A stretch of 64,000 nt of DNA from Oceanisphaera marina (GCF_014643915.1 NZ_BMKE01000003.1:1-64000), one strand, 5' to 3'. Counted from the stretch's first letter, positions 53,348 through 63,996 are shown. Numbers and translations are program-made. The notes: a model not told the origin generated them from the letters alone.

Positions 53348-54058
53348 ATGAAAAAAATCATCAAAAGTAGCCTGGAAGAGCAAGCCGCCGGGTACCTGCG
53401 CGAGCTGATCCTCAGTGGACATTACCGCATGGGAGAAAAACTGGTAGAAAGTGCGCTGGCCAGGGAGCTGGAACTGTCTCGCAGTACCGTGCGCATGGCC
53501 CTTAACAATCTGGCCCACGAGGGCATAGTGGTGCAAAAACCCTATGTTGGATGGCAGGTCATCGAGCTGGACGAGCACGATTTATGGGAAATCTTTCATC
53601 TCAGGGTTGCCCTGGAAACCCGCTCTGCCTGGCTGGCGGCCGAGCGCCTTACCGATGAGGGACGCCAGCGACTGCAGGGCATGATGGGCGTGTTTCTGCA
53701 AAAGGCGGCCGAGCCGAATGTCAGCAGTCAGGAAATGAGCAAGCAGGAACTGAACCTGCACAGCCTGATTGTGGAGCTGAGTGGCAACGGCCGTCTGTAT
53801 AACATCTATCAGAACGTGGCCAACCAGATGCTGATTTACTTCAACATCGATCTGGTCAGCCAGAATCCACGGGAGATTGCCAGCAGCCATCAGCCGCTGG
53901 TGGATGCCATTTGTGCCGGGGATACCGAGCTGGCCGTCAGGCTGGCGGGGGAAAATATCACCACCTTTACCGAGATCGGCGAACGGTTCAAGACCCATGC
54001 CTTGTCGGGCCACAAGGCGGTTCAAAACGTGCCTGAATTGACGGAAGAGGGGAAGTGA
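53348..54058 (+). CDS. GntR family regulator, FCD subfamily, of the UxaA/MR-MLE operon
   Basis: A 236-residue FadR/FCD-type regulator: winged helix (about 8-75, with YLRELILSGHYRMGEKLVESALARELELSRSTVRMALNNLAHEG) and FCD effector domain (about 80-215, with LNLHSLIVELSGNGRLYNIY and SHQPLVDAICAGDTELAVRLAGENI). Divergent from the catabolic operon, with two matching operators in between, the classic arrangement of a local repressor responding to the pathway substrate. Confidence 0.88.
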   Translation: MKKIIKSSLEEQAAGYLRELILSGHYRMGEKLVESALARELELSRSTVRMALNNLAHEGIVVQKPYVGWQVIELDEHDLWEIFHLRVALETRSAWLAAERLTDEGRQRLQGMMGVFLQKAAEPNVSSQEMSKQELNLHSLIVELSGNGRLYNIYQNVANQMLIYFNIDLVSQNPREIASSHQPLVDAICAGDTELAVRLAGENITTFTEIGERFKTHALSGHKAVQNVPELTEEGK

Positions 54059-54132
54059 ATGCCTGCCGACAGGACACACTGGCGGGCGGCTGATAGAATG
54101 AGCGGCCTACCCAACAGCAACGACAAAGCAGC

Positions 54133-54951
54133 ATGAGCAATCTTACCGGAACCCTGATCAAGATGCCTGGGCAACTGGCTTCTCCCGTGTCCTATCAGCT
54201 GGCGCTGGGCGAGCATCGCGTCGATCTTAATCCCCTGCTGGGTCAGACGTTGACCCTGACCCACACCGGCAATATCTACTGCAACGCCTGTGGGCGCAAA
54301 ACCAGCAAGAGTTATTCCCAGGGGCACTGCTTTCCCTGCATGAAGAAGCTGGCCCGCTGCGACATGTGCGTAATGAAGCCGGAGACCTGTCACTATTTTG
54401 AAGGTACCTGCCGCGAGCCCGAATGGGGCGAACAGCACTGCATGGTGGAGCACATCGTCTATCTGGCCAATACCTCGGGTTTGAAGGTGGGTATTACCCG
54501 TCACACTCAGGTGCCCACCCGCTGGATCGATCAGGGTGCGACCCAGGCGCTGCCCATTTTACGGGTGGCGACCCGTCAGCTGTCGGGTTTGGTAGAAGTG
54601 GCACTGGCCGAGATGGTGGCGGATAAAACCAACTGGCGCGCCATGCTCAAGGGCGGCGAAGCCGATATCGACCTGAAAGCCGAAGCCGCCCGGTTGTTGC
54701 CGGAAATAAAGCAGAAGATCGGCGGTCTACTGCTTAAATACGGCGAAGATGCGGTAACCGTGCTGGACGAAGACATAGTGGAACTGAGCTATCCGGTGCT
54801 GGAATACCCGACCAAAATCGCCAGCCACAACTTCGACAAGAACCCGGTCGTCTCGGGCACCCTGCTCGGCATCAAGGGCCAGTATCTGATGCTCGACACC
54901 GGCGTGATCAATCTGCGTAAATTTACAGGCTATGAAGTCACCCTGGATTAA
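54133..54951 (+). CDS. DUF2797 family protein with zinc-finger cysteines
   Basis: A 272-residue protein. Cysteine-rich segment (about 54-100: YCNACGRKTSKSYSQGHCFPCMKKLARCDMCVMKPETCHYF) able to bind zinc, followed by VYLANTSGLKVGITRHTQVPTRWIDQGA, which resembles a GIY-YIG-like core. Both are features of the DUF2797 family. Function unknown. Stands alone between the GntR and chemoreceptor genes. Confidence 0.82.
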   Translation: MSNLTGTLIKMPGQLASPVSYQLALGEHRVDLNPLLGQTLTLTHTGNIYCNACGRKTSKSYSQGHCFPCMKKLARCDMCVMKPETCHYFEGTCREPEWGEQHCMVEHIVYLANTSGLKVGITRHTQVPTRWIDQGATQALPILRVATRQLSGLVEVALAEMVADKTNWRAMLKGGEADIDLKAEAARLLPEIKQKIGGLLLKYGEDAVTVLDEDIVELSYPVLEYPTKIASHNFDKNPVVSGTLLGIKGQYLMLDTGVINLRKFTGYEVTLD

Positions 54952-55116
54952 GTGACTGCTTGGTATCCTTTTATGGCGATACCCTCTTATTTCGGTCTGT
55001 TCGAGTCCCTTTTGGCAGGTTTAAATAAAAAACCTACCAAAGCAGTCAAGTTTTTCTTGAGGTTGCCGTTAGCTCTTCACTAAATAATGTAAGTTATCTC
55101 ACAAAGGAAATCGCAG

Positions 55117-57027
55117 GTGCTCAGAAATCTTAATATAGGAACTCGCCTCGCAGTGGGCTTTGGTGGTTTGGTAGCGATCACGGTAGTGATCATGGCCATG
55201 TTCTATTTGGTCAACTCCAATCGCCTTATTGCTCAAGCCGAAAAGCGTGAGCTACAGGGACTGTATAATGCGATTCAGGCACAAGCGGATATCCAGGCTT
55301 TTTTTTCCGAAGCCATGAGTGCCATAGTGGCAAACCAGCCTCAGGTACAGACCGCCTTTGCCAATGGTGATCGACAGGGGCTGATCAATCAGTTTCGGCC
55401 GGTATTTGCACGGTTAAAGCAAGATTATGGCGTGGCACAATTTCAGTTTCATACTGCCCCTGCAACCTCTTTCTTGCGTCTGCATAAAATAGAGAAGTAC
55501 GGTGATGATCTGACTCGGTTGCGCGCTACCATCGTCGAGACCAATCGTACCCAGGCGCCGGTTCGCGGTCTGGACGGCGGCGTGGCAGGTATCGGTATTC
55601 GAGGGCTATCTCCCATTCGCTATCAGGGCCAGCATATCGGCTCGGTTGAATTTGGCCTTAATCTGGCACAGGGATTTGCCGAGCGTTTCAGTCAGGAGTT
55701 TGGTGCCGGGGTGGCCATTCATGTGTTGCAAGGCAGTAAGGTAAATACCCTGGCGTCTACTATTAGCGGGAACAGCCTGATCAGTCAGCAATCAATTCAG
55801 ACCGCCTGGCGAGGAGAAGAAGTATTAGGGCGCCAGCAAAGCGACAGCAGACCCTACGCCACGCTGGCACACAGCATCAGTGATTTTTCCGGTCAACCCA
55901 TCGCCGTGGTAGAAATTGCCATGGATCGCAGCTTTTACGCCAACAGCATAGCCAGTACCCGTAACTTCGTTATTATGCTGTCGTTGGTAGCCATCGTCAT
56001 TGCCTTGCTGGTGGCCTATTCACTGACTCAAAGCATAGTGCGGCCACTACGAACTACCGTAACCAATCTGCGTGATATTGCCGAAGGCGAGGGTGATTTG
56101 ACCCGTCGCCTTGATGAACACGGCAAAGATGAGCTGAGCGAGCTGGCTCAGGTGTATAACCAGTTTGTCAGCAAGGTGCAGGACTTGATCCGCCAGGTGT
56201 CGGATGCCACCAATCAAATGGCGGCCTCTACCGAAGAGTTGTCACACATTGCCAGCGAAGGTCGCCAAGGAGCTCAGGCTCAGCACGACCAAACCACCCA
56301 GGTGGCTACGGCCATGCACCAAATGACGGTGTCCATTCAAGAAATTGCCGCCAATACCAATAACGCTGCCGCTACCGCCGAAAACACCACCAGCACCACA
56401 GAGCATGGCCGACAGGCGGTATCGCGCAATGTGGCCACCATCGATGAGCTGGCCCGGGAAGTGATGGCGGCTTCGGTCACTATTAAAGAGCTGGAACAGC
56501 AAAGCAACGATATTGGACAGGTGCTGGAAGTGATTGGCGATATTGCCGATCAAACCAACCTGCTGGCGTTGAATGCGGCCATAGAAGCGGCCCGAGCCGG
56601 TGATCAGGGCCGCGGTTTTGCGGTAGTGGCGGATGAAGTGCGTAGCTTGGCACAACGCACCCAGCAGTCGACCGGCGAGATAGAAAAAATAATTGAAAGT
56701 ATTCAAAGCAGCACCCGCAATGTGGTGACGGTTATGGAGAGAAATCGGTTGAAAACCGACACCGCGGTGACCGAAGCAAACGATACGGCGGCCAGGCTGA
56801 CCGACATTAAATCCTCGGTCGATGCCATTCATAACATGAATACTCAGGTGGCCGCCGCGGTAGAAGAGCAGTCTCATGTGGCAGAAGATGTGAATCGCAG
56901 CATCAACACCATCAATGAAATTGCAGAGCAAAGCCAACTCTCGGTGGGGCAAACCGCCCAAGCCAGTGCCGAGCTGGCCGAGCTGGCCACTCAGCTGCAA
57001 AGCCTGGTGGGGCGCTTTAAAATATAA
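55117..57027 (+). CDS. Methyl-accepting chemotaxis protein with large periplasmic Cache-type domain
   Basis: A 636-residue chemoreceptor starting at GTG 55117 (AAAGGAAA upstream). TM1 (about 12-32), a roughly 245-residue periplasmic domain with [28 protein letters not shown] and [25 protein letters not shown] (dCache_3-like pattern), TM2 (about 283-305), HAMP, and a signalling tip [45 protein letters not shown]. Ligand unknown. No other chemotaxis genes are nearby. Confidence 0.92.
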   Translation: MLRNLNIGTRLAVGFGGLVAITVVIMAMFYLVNSNRLIAQAEKRELQGLYNAIQAQADIQAFFSEAMSAIVANQPQVQTAFANGDRQGLINQFRPVFARLKQDYGVAQFQFHTAPATSFLRLHKIEKYGDDLTRLRATIVETNRTQAPVRGLDGGVAGIGIRGLSPIRYQGQHIGSVEFGLNLAQGFAERFSQEFGAGVAIHVLQGSKVNTLASTISGNSLISQQSIQTAWRGEEVLGRQQSDSRPYATLAHSISDFSGQPIAVVEIAMDRSFYANSIASTRNFVIMLSLVAIVIALLVAYSLTQSIVRPLRTTVTNLRDIAEGEGDLTRRLDEHGKDELSELAQVYNQFVSKVQDLIRQVSDATNQMAASTEELSHIASEGRQGAQAQHDQTTQVATAMHQMTVSIQEIAANTNNAAATAENTTSTTEHGRQAVSRNVATIDELAREVMAASVTIKELEQQSNDIGQVLEVIGDIADQTNLLALNAAIEAARAGDQGRGFAVVADEVRSLAQRTQQSTGEIEKIIESIQSSTRNVVTVMERNRLKTDTAVTEANDTAARLTDIKSSVDAIHNMNTQVAAAVEEQSHVAEDVNRSINTINEIAEQSQLSVGQTAQASAELAELATQLQSLVGRFKI

Positions 57028-57032
57028 CCCTC

Positions 57033-57061
57033 AAAAATCCGGCATTGATGCCGGATTTTTT
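57033..57061. terminator. Bidirectional terminator between the chemoreceptor and LysR genes
   Basis: AAAAATCCGGCAT (57033-57045), TG, ATGCCGGATTTTT (57048-57060). The LysR stop codon lies at its right edge, so the hairpin serves both converging transcripts. Confidence 0.92.
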
Positions 57062-58004
57062 ATGGGTGATCTTTAGCGGCTACCGAGGCTTGTTCGGCCA
57101 GCAGCTGTAAAAATAGCTCTTTCAATCGGCTCTGACGACCATGGCTGCGGGTGATGGCGGCAATGCTCAAGTGATGGCTTTTTTGCTCCGGTAGCAGGGC
57201 TTTCATGCGGCCCTTTTCTACCCAGCGCCGTGCGAAGCTTTCCGGTAAAAAGCCGAGATAGTGGCCAGACAATATCAGCGCCGCCCTGGGTTCGTAATGA
57301 TAGGCACGACCGGCATTTTTCATTCCCTGTACCTGGGCACTGGCCTCCGGGTTGGTATAAATACCGGGATGAATGAATCTGGCATCCGTCAGTTTTTGTT
57401 CCAATGTATCCGGGTCTTGCTCATTAAACAGAGGATGTGTGTCGCTGCAGTAAAGAAAACAATGCACCTGATAAAGGTGGTGATAATCCAGGCCTTCCAA
57501 ATCTCTATGATAATGAATAAAGCCGATATCGGCATCCTCACTCAACACCCGTCGCTCTATTTCGCTCATATGGGCCACATCCACACTGACATTTATTTCT
57601 GGTGCCACCTCACCCAGGTGGGCAAACACATCCACCATGGAAAACTCTTCTTCGAGCCAGAGATTATCGCTGGAAACAATCTTCAGCTCGCCGCTAAGTT
57701 GTTCATGCAGCTCGTTGACTGTGTAGCGGAATTCTTCCAGCTTGGTAAACAACCGCTTGGCCGATTCATAAATCACGGCGCCATCATCCGTTAGCGCAAA
57801 ACCAGAGCGGCCACGTCGGCATAGCTTGAGTTTAAGTCTGTTTTCCAGATTGGCCATATGCACGCTAATGGTCGAGCGGCTGATGTTAAGTTCGGTTTCT
57901 GCCGCCGAAAATCCCCCGCATTCCACCACCGTCTTGAACAACTTGAGCAGACGAATTTCAAAATCCCCTATTTGACCCAGCACTAGCCTGTTTACATGAC
58001 TCAT
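57060..58004 (-). CDS. LysR family transcriptional regulator
   Basis: A 314-residue LysR protein: HTH (about 15-75, with LLKLFKTVVECGGFSAAETELNISRSTISVHMANLENRLKLKLCRRGRSGFALTDDG) and a periplasmic-binding-protein-like effector domain (about 105-300). Divergent from gabD, with a 131-base intergenic region containing a near-perfect inverted repeat, so it probably controls the gabD-permease-gabT genes. The HTH places a Ser where many LysR proteins have a Gln-rich turn, which is not diagnostic. Confidence 0.85.
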   Translation of the reverse strand: MSHVNRLVLGQIGDFEIRLLKLFKTVVECGGFSAAETELNISRSTISVHMANLENRLKLKLCRRGRSGFALTDDGAVIYESAKRLFTKLEEFRYTVNELHEQLSGELKIVSSDNLWLEEEFSMVDVFAHLGEVAPEINVSVDVAHMSEIERRVLSEDADIGFIHYHRDLEGLDYHHLYQVHCFLYCSDTHPLFNEQDPDTLEQKLTDARFIHPGIYTNPEASAQVQGMKNAGRAYHYEPRAALILSGHYLGFLPESFARRWVEKGRMKALLPEQKSHHLSIAAITRSHGRQSRLKELFLQLLAEQASVAAKDHP

Positions 58005-58076
58005 AGTTTGATGTTCTTCAATGTTAAAGTTGGTATGTAGCTATTTATAAAACTTTCCCCCGCAGGTTAACATGCT

Positions 58077-58101
58077 GGCAACTTATGGCCAATAAGCTGC
58101 C
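58077..58101. promoter_or_regulatory. Inverted repeat in the LysR-gabD intergenic region
   Basis: GGCAACTTAT (58077-58086), 5-base spacer, ATAAGCTGCC (58092-58101), one mismatch. 35 bases upstream of gabD, a plausible LysR or promoter-proximal site. Confidence 0.4.
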
Positions 58102-58135
58102 ATACCGCAATTAACATTTTAAGGCTGGGATCAGA

Positions 58136-59599
58136 ATGAATATGTATTCTGTAAATAAAGAGTTGATTAAAGATGCCGGTTACATTGATGGCCAATGGTG
58201 CCAAGCCAGCAGCGGCAATACGATTAGCGTTTACAACCCCGCGACCGGCGAGCAGCTGGGACAGGTGCCCGACATGGGGGTTGATGAAGCTCAAGCCGCC
58301 ATTGATGCCGCCCATACCGCACTGGCCAGCTGGCGTGAAGTCACGCCCAAAGAGCGGGCTCGTCTGTTACGCCGCTGGTTTGAATTGATTCTGGAACATC
58401 AGGAAGATCTGGCCCGGTTAATGACACTGGAGCAGGGCAAGCCGCTGTTCGAAACCCGGGGCGAAGTCTTGTACGGCGCCTCGTACATTGAATGGTATGC
58501 CGAAGAAGGCAAGCGAGCCTACGGAAAACTCTTTGCCGCGCCCACCCACGACAAACGTGCCTTGAGCATTCAGCAACCCATAGGTGTAGTGGCCGCCATT
58601 ACGCCGTGGAATTTTCCCAATGCCATGATTACCCGCAAAGTGGCGCCGGCATTGGCGGCAGGTTGCACCGTGGTACTCAAACCCTCCGAAGAAACCCCCT
58701 ATTCGGCTCTGGCCTTGATGGTGCTGGCCGAACAGGCCGGTATTCCTGCCGGTGTGATCAACATGATCACCTCCAGTCAGGCCGCCAGTATCGGCAAGGT
58801 GTTGACCGATGACAGCCGCGTTAGAAAGCTGTCTTTCACCGGCTCTACCCGGGTGGGCAAGCTGCTGTATAGCCAGAGTGCCGAGACGGTTAAAAAGCTC
58901 AGCCTGGAGCTGGGCGGCAATGCGCCTTTTATCGTGTTTGATGATGCGGATCTGGATGCGGCGGTAGCCGGCGCAGTCATTTCCAAATTCCGTAATGCCG
59001 GACAAACCTGCGTGTGTGCCAACCGGATTCTGGTGCAGGACGGTATTTACGATGCTTTCGTCGCGCGCTTTAAAGAGGCCGTTGAACAACTGGTGGTGGG
59101 CAATGGTCTGGATGAAGCCACTACCCTGGGGCCGGTGATCAATCAGGCTGCCATCGACAAAATTGCCGCCCTGGTCGACACGGCTCAATCACAAGGTGCC
59201 CAGCTGATCACCGGCGGTGTTCGCCATGCTGCTGGCAACTTGTTTTTTGCCCCCACCATTCTGGCCAACGTGACCCAGCAAATGGACATAGCACAGCAGG
59301 AAATTTTTGGCCCTGTTGCCCCAGTGATTCGTTTCAGCGACGACGCCGACGCCATCGCCATCGCCAATGATACTCCCTACGGCCTGGCGGCCTATTTTTA
59401 TACCGAAAAACACAGCCGTATCTGGAAAGTGGCCGAAGCGCTGGAGTTTGGCATGGTGGGCATCAACGAGGGCATTCTTTCCAACGAAATCGCCCCCTTT
59501 GGTGGCGTAAAAGAATCCGGTCAGGGTCGGGAAGGCTCCTCACAGGGACTGGAAGATTATATGGAAACCAAATACCTGTGCATGGGCGGCATTCGTTAG
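58136..59599 (+). CDS. gabD: NAD(P)-dependent succinate-semialdehyde dehydrogenase
   Basis: A 487-residue GabD that oxidises succinate semialdehyde to succinate. All ALDH catalytic motifs are intact: ITPWNFPNAMITRKVAPALAAGC (Asn), FTGSTRVG, LELGGNAPFIV (Glu), NAGQTCVCANR (Cys) and EIFGPVAPV. The C-terminal PFGGVKESGQGREGSSQGLEDYMETKY is characteristic of GabD. First of gabD-permease-gabT. A useful reference for the degenerate paralogue at 36291. Confidence 0.95.
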   Translation: MNMYSVNKELIKDAGYIDGQWCQASSGNTISVYNPATGEQLGQVPDMGVDEAQAAIDAAHTALASWREVTPKERARLLRRWFELILEHQEDLARLMTLEQGKPLFETRGEVLYGASYIEWYAEEGKRAYGKLFAAPTHDKRALSIQQPIGVVAAITPWNFPNAMITRKVAPALAAGCTVVLKPSEETPYSALALMVLAEQAGIPAGVINMITSSQAASIGKVLTDDSRVRKLSFTGSTRVGKLLYSQSAETVKKLSLELGGNAPFIVFDDADLDAAVAGAVISKFRNAGQTCVCANRILVQDGIYDAFVARFKEAVEQLVVGNGLDEATTLGPVINQAAIDKIAALVDTAQSQGAQLITGGVRHAAGNLFFAPTILANVTQQMDIAQQEIFGPVAPVIRFSDDADAIAIANDTPYGLAAYFYTEKHSRIWKVAEALEFGMVGINEGILSNEIAPFGGVKESGQGREGSSQGLEDYMETKYLCMGGIR

Positions 59600-59708
59600 T
59601 CCATTCACTGACAGGATTAGCACTCGGCTAGTCACGGCTCAGGGTCATCGAATTCTGGATAGAAATCGTAGCCGTTGAGTCATCAGCATCGTTGAATAGT
59701 AAGGAAAC

Positions 59709-61124
59709 ATGAAAATGCTGCATGAATCGAGCGAAGATCACAAAAAAGTACTCTCCAGACTGGATGTGTTGTTTCTGGCCTTTGGTGCCATGATTGGCTG
59801 GGGCTGGGTAGTACTGTCCGGCAACTGGATTATAGGTGCAGGTACCCTGGGCGCCATGCTGGCGTTTGTATTGGGGGGCGTATTGGTTATCTTTGTGGGG
59901 CTTGCCTATGCCGAGCTGGCTTCGGCCATGCCCACCACGGGCGGCGCCCTGATTTACGTACTCAGGGGGATTGGATACAAGACCGGATTTGTCGCCGCCT
60001 GGGCATTGGCTCTGGGATACATTTCGGTGGTTGCCTTTGAAGCCGTGGCCCTGCCAACCGTGATTGAGTATATTTTTCCTGATTATAAAGTCGGATTTTT
60101 ATACTCCATTCAGGGCTATGACGTTTACACTTCCTGGGTACTGGTGGGCATGCTGGGCTCGGTATTTATCACCATCGTTAATCTGATGGGGGTCAAGTTT
60201 GCCGCTCTGTTGCAAATGGTGCTGACCATTATTATTGGCATCATCGGCCTGATGCTGATCTTTGGCGCGGCGGTGAACGGCAGTGTGGATAATGCAGATC
60301 CCTTGATGATTGGCGGTATGGCCGGTGTGCTGACGGTGGCCATCATGACACCCTTCATGTTTGTTGGATTCGATGTGATTCCGCAAACCGCCGAAGAAAT
60401 GAAAATCCCACCCAGATCCATTGGTCGAATTCTGATCGTGTCTGTGGTGGCTGCGGTGATCTGGTATGTCGCCATTATTTTTGCCGTCGGATTCGGCCTG
60501 GATCACGACTCCTTGGTCAGCTCAGTGCTTCCTACCGCAGACGCCATGAGCAGTGTCTTTGGTCACAATGGCTTTGGTATCGTCCTGATTCTGGGCGGTG
60601 TGGCAGGCATTATCACCAGCTGGAACTCCTTCATTATCGGCGGTAGCCGAATTCTCTGTGCCATGGCCGAGCGCAAGATGATTCCCGCCTGGTTCAGCCG
60701 TCGTCATGCCCGCTACCATACGCCGGTCAATGCCATTCTATTTATTGGCGCCTTGTCTACTCTGGCTCCTTTGCTGGGTCGACCCATGTTGATTTGGCTG
60801 GTGGACGCGGGCGGTCTTGCCATCGTGCTGGCTTATGCGCTGGTGGCCGTGGCTTTTGTTCGCCTACGCCGCTCAGAACCCGACATGGTGCGACCGTTCC
60901 GAGCCGGAAAATCCAGTGCCATCGGCTGGGCTGCGGTATTTTTCAGTGTCTTGTTTGTGGCTCTGTATCTACCGGGTATGCCGGCAGCCCTGCTCTGGCC
61001 TTATGAGTGGCTGATTTTTGCCGGCTGGTGGGGCGTCGGCGTGCTATTGATGCTGCAGATGAGAAAAGCGCAAACTGCTGAGGTTCGGCACCGGTTTTCA
61101 GCTCCCATCGCAAATATGAAATAA
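59709..61124 (+). CDS. APC family amino acid permease
   Basis: A 471-residue APC-superfamily permease with about 12 membrane segments: LSRLDVLFLAFGAMIGWGWVVLSGNWIIGAGTLGAMLAFVLGG (TM1 with the GxxxGxGW loop), YAELASAMPTTGGALIYVLRGIG and PFMFVGFDVIPQTAEEMKIPPRSIGR. Located between gabD and gabT, so GABA, beta-alanine or putrescine are likely substrates. No other transporter for these compounds is adjacent. Confidence 0.88.
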   Translation: MKMLHESSEDHKKVLSRLDVLFLAFGAMIGWGWVVLSGNWIIGAGTLGAMLAFVLGGVLVIFVGLAYAELASAMPTTGGALIYVLRGIGYKTGFVAAWALALGYISVVAFEAVALPTVIEYIFPDYKVGFLYSIQGYDVYTSWVLVGMLGSVFITIVNLMGVKFAALLQMVLTIIIGIIGLMLIFGAAVNGSVDNADPLMIGGMAGVLTVAIMTPFMFVGFDVIPQTAEEMKIPPRSIGRILIVSVVAAVIWYVAIIFAVGFGLDHDSLVSSVLPTADAMSSVFGHNGFGIVLILGGVAGIITSWNSFIIGGSRILCAMAERKMIPAWFSRRHARYHTPVNAILFIGALSTLAPLLGRPMLIWLVDAGGLAIVLAYALVAVAFVRLRRSEPDMVRPFRAGKSSAIGWAAVFFSVLFVALYLPGMPAALLWPYEWLIFAGWWGVGVLLMLQMRKAQTAEVRHRFSAPIANMK

Positions 61125-61170
61125 ACAGCATAAACGTGCTACAGGAATGCACTGAACAGGAGTCAAGATC

Positions 61171-62451
61171 ATGAATAAGAATCAACAGTTACAAAAAAGA
61201 AAAGATGCAGTATTCGCCAGAGGTATGGGAAATATGGCGGCTGTGTATGTTGATCATGCCAAAAACAATGAAGTCTGGGACGTTGAAGGCCGCCGCTATA
61301 TCGACTTCGCCGCCGGTATTGCGGTGGTCAATACCGGCCATAGTCATCCGCGCATTCAAGCCGCCGTGGCCGAGCAACTGAGCCGCTTCAGCCATACCTG
61401 TGCCATGGTCACCCCTTATGAAAGTGCGGTGGAACTGGCCGAGAAACTGGTTGCACTGGTGCCGGGCGAGACTCCCAAAAAGGCCATCTTCGTCACTACA
61501 GGTGCCGAAGCGGTGGAAAACGCGGTCAAGATTGCCCGTGCCCACACCCGGCGTAGCGGTGTTATCGCCTTTAACGGCGGCTTCCATGGTCGCACCAACA
61601 TGACCATGGGACTGACGGGCAAAGTCGCCCCCTACAAGGCGGGCTTTGGTCCTTTTCCGGGCGAGATTTATCATCTGCCGTATCCTAACGCCTACCATGG
61701 CGTGACTACCGAGCAGTCGCTGAAGGCGCTGGACGAGCTGTTTCACTGCGATATCGAGCCGGGCCGGGTAGCGGCGCTGATCATAGAGCCGGTACAGGGT
61801 GAGGGTGGTTTTTATCAGGCCCCGGCGGTCTTCCTGCAGCAACTTCGCACCATCTGTGATCAGCACGGCATTGTGCTGATTTGTGACGAAATTCAGACCG
61901 GCTTCGCCCGTACCGGCAAGATGTTTGCCACCGAGTATTCGGGCATAGAGCCGGACCTGATGACCATGGCCAAGGGCATTGCCGGTGGTTTTCCGCTCTC
62001 TGCCGTGGTGGGCAAGGCCGACATCATGGACGCCGCCAATCCGGGAGGCCTGGGTGGTACCTATGCCGCCTTTCCGCTGGCCTGCGCCGCCGGTCTGGAA
62101 GTACTGAGCATCATTGAAGAAGAGCAGTTATGCAACAAGGCGCTGGCGCTGGGTGAACTGATGCACAAGCGCCTGAGCGAACTGCAGGCGAAGTATCCTC
62201 ACCAGATCGGCCAGGTACGTAATCTGGGTGCCATGGTGGCGATGGAGCTGGTTCACAATGGGGATGTGGAACAGCCCAATGCCGAACTGACCAAGGCGAT
62301 TGTGAGCAAAGGTATCGAGAAGGGGGTGATCCTATTGTCTTGTGGGGTTCGTGGCAACGTGATCCGCTTCTTGCCGCCCCTGACCTCGCCACTGGAAGTG
62401 GTCGATGAAGGTTTGGATCTACTGGAGCAGGTACTGGCAGAGTTAATTTAG
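61171..62451 (+). CDS. gabT: 4-aminobutyrate aminotransferase
   Basis: A 426-residue class III aminotransferase transferring the amino group of GABA to 2-oxoglutarate, giving succinate semialdehyde for GabD. Signatures: FAAGIAVVNTGHSHPRIQ, VTTGAEAVENAVKIARAHTRRSG, FNGGFHGRTNMTMGLTGK, LIIEPVQGEGGFY, LICDEIQTGFARTGKMFATEY, and the PLP lysine in LMTMAKGIAGGFPLSAVVG. Strong ACAGGAG. Ends in a terminator. Confidence 0.95.
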   Translation: MNKNQQLQKRKDAVFARGMGNMAAVYVDHAKNNEVWDVEGRRYIDFAAGIAVVNTGHSHPRIQAAVAEQLSRFSHTCAMVTPYESAVELAEKLVALVPGETPKKAIFVTTGAEAVENAVKIARAHTRRSGVIAFNGGFHGRTNMTMGLTGKVAPYKAGFGPFPGEIYHLPYPNAYHGVTTEQSLKALDELFHCDIEPGRVAALIIEPVQGEGGFYQAPAVFLQQLRTICDQHGIVLICDEIQTGFARTGKMFATEYSGIEPDLMTMAKGIAGGFPLSAVVGKADIMDAANPGGLGGTYAAFPLACAAGLEVLSIIEEEQLCNKALALGELMHKRLSELQAKYPHQIGQVRNLGAMVAMELVHNGDVEQPNAELTKAIVSKGIEKGVILLSCGVRGNVIRFLPPLTSPLEVVDEGLDLLEQVLAELI

Positions 62452-62477
62452 GCGATACAAGTTTGATGTCATCATTT

Positions 62478-62502
62478 GGCGGGCGTAATGCCCGCCTTTT
62501 TT
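62478..62502 (+). terminator. Terminator after gabT
   Basis: GGCGGGC (62478-62484), loop GTAAT, GCCCGCC (62490-62496), T6. Confidence 0.9.
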
Positions 62503-62673
62503 ATATCCAGTAAATAAATAGGTCACGACCGAAAGGTGTTTATGGGCTTATGGTTGAGCTTGCTCAAACTAAGCATTTAAACATTGTCATTTATCAAACA
62601 AACTCCTTTGTTCACACTATGGTGACAATTTAGTTACATCGCCGTTATATCGAGATTCAGAGGGAGTGCCAAC

Positions 62674-63996
62674 ATGACCGCAACCAATTTAGCTGCACAC
62701 TGGATGCCATTTACTGCCAATAAAGGTTTCAAGGAAAAGCCGCGTATGCTCAGTGCTGCCAAAGGCATGTACTGGACGACGGATGATCAGCGCCAGGTAC
62801 TGGATATGACGGCGGGCCTGTGGTGCTGTAATGCCGGGCATGCTCATCCTCATATTGCCGACGCCATTGCGCATCAGGCCAAAACACTTGACTACGCCCC
62901 GAGCTTTGGCTTCGGTCATGCATTATCTTTTGAATTGTCCGAGCGGCTGGCCAATTTGGCACCCGGCAATCTTAACAAGGTGTTTTACACCAACTCGGGT
63001 TCCGAGTCAGTCGAGACCGCCCTGAAAATGGCACTGGCTTATCATTACGCCAAAGGCAACACCGGCAAGCAGATGTTTATTGGCCGAGAGAAGGGCTACC
63101 ACGGTGTTAACTTTGGGGGGATTTCGGTAGGCGGGCTGACCAATAATCACAAGGCGTTTGGTCAGTGGCTGCCAACCGATCGTCTGAGTCATACTCAGGA
63201 TCTAACGCTTAATGCCTTTTCTCGGGGCTTGCCGTTACATGGGGGCATTGAAAAAGCCAATGAGCTGGAAAAACTGATCCAGCGCCACGATGCCAGTCGT
63301 ATTGCCGCGGTGATCATAGAGCCGATTACCGGTGCCGGTGGCGTGCTGCCGCCGCCAGTGGGCTATCTGAAACGTATTCGTGAAATTTGCGATCAGCATG
63401 ACATTCTGCTGATTTTCGACGAAGTAATCACCGGCTTTGGTCGTACCGGCAATGTGTTTGCCAGCCAGACCTTTGACGTGATCCCCGATATTATGACTAC
63501 CGCCAAGGGTCTGACCAATGGTGCTGCTCCCATGGGGGCCGTGCTGGCAGGAGATCATATTTATGATGTCATTGTCGAGCAGGGCGGTCCCGGGGTGGAG
63601 TTTTTCCATGGCTATACCTATTCGGCCCATCCGTTGGCGTGTGCCGCCGCCATGGCCACGCTCGATGTTTATGAGCAGGAAAATTTATATCAGCGTGGCG
63701 CAGCCGAGGGTGAAATTGCTCAGTATTTTGAACGAGGCCTGCACAGCCTGAAGGGACTGCCGGGGGTGATCGATATTCGCAACTACTCTTTCATTGCCGC
63801 CGTGGAGTTCGAGCCTTTGGTCGGCAAGCCGGGGGCCACCGGCAGTCTGATACAAACCAGCGCTTGGGAGCAAGGCATGATGCTGCGTTCTCTCGGCGAT
63901 GCCATTGCTATGTCTCCGCCGCTGATCATGGAAAAAGAGCATGTCGATCAGACGATTGGCATTCTTGAGCGCAGCATCAAGCAGCATTTCGCTTAA
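62674..63996 (+). CDS. Omega-amino acid:pyruvate (beta-alanine) aminotransferase
   Basis: A 440-residue class III aminotransferase of the beta-alanine:pyruvate type: LAAHWMPFTANKGFKEKPRMLSAAKGMYWTTDDQRQVLDMTAGLWCCNAGHAHP is diagnostic, followed by FYTNSGSESVETALKMALAYH, LIFDEVITGFGRTGNVFAS, and the PLP lysine in IMTTAKGLTNGAAPMGAVL. It would convert beta-alanine to malonate semialdehyde with pyruvate as acceptor. Related enzymes also transaminate taurine, so a minor link to the tau genes is possible. Own promoter region after the gabT terminator. Complete, ending 4 bases before the window edge. Confidence 0.93.
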   Translation: MTATNLAAHWMPFTANKGFKEKPRMLSAAKGMYWTTDDQRQVLDMTAGLWCCNAGHAHPHIADAIAHQAKTLDYAPSFGFGHALSFELSERLANLAPGNLNKVFYTNSGSESVETALKMALAYHYAKGNTGKQMFIGREKGYHGVNFGGISVGGLTNNHKAFGQWLPTDRLSHTQDLTLNAFSRGLPLHGGIEKANELEKLIQRHDASRIAAVIIEPITGAGGVLPPPVGYLKRIREICDQHDILLIFDEVITGFGRTGNVFASQTFDVIPDIMTTAKGLTNGAAPMGAVLAGDHIYDVIVEQGGPGVEFFHGYTYSAHPLACAAAMATLDVYEQENLYQRGAAEGEIAQYFERGLHSLKGLPGVIDIRNYSFIAAVEFEPLVGKPGATGSLIQTSAWEQGMMLRSLGDAIAMSPPLIMEKEHVDQTIGILERSIKQHFA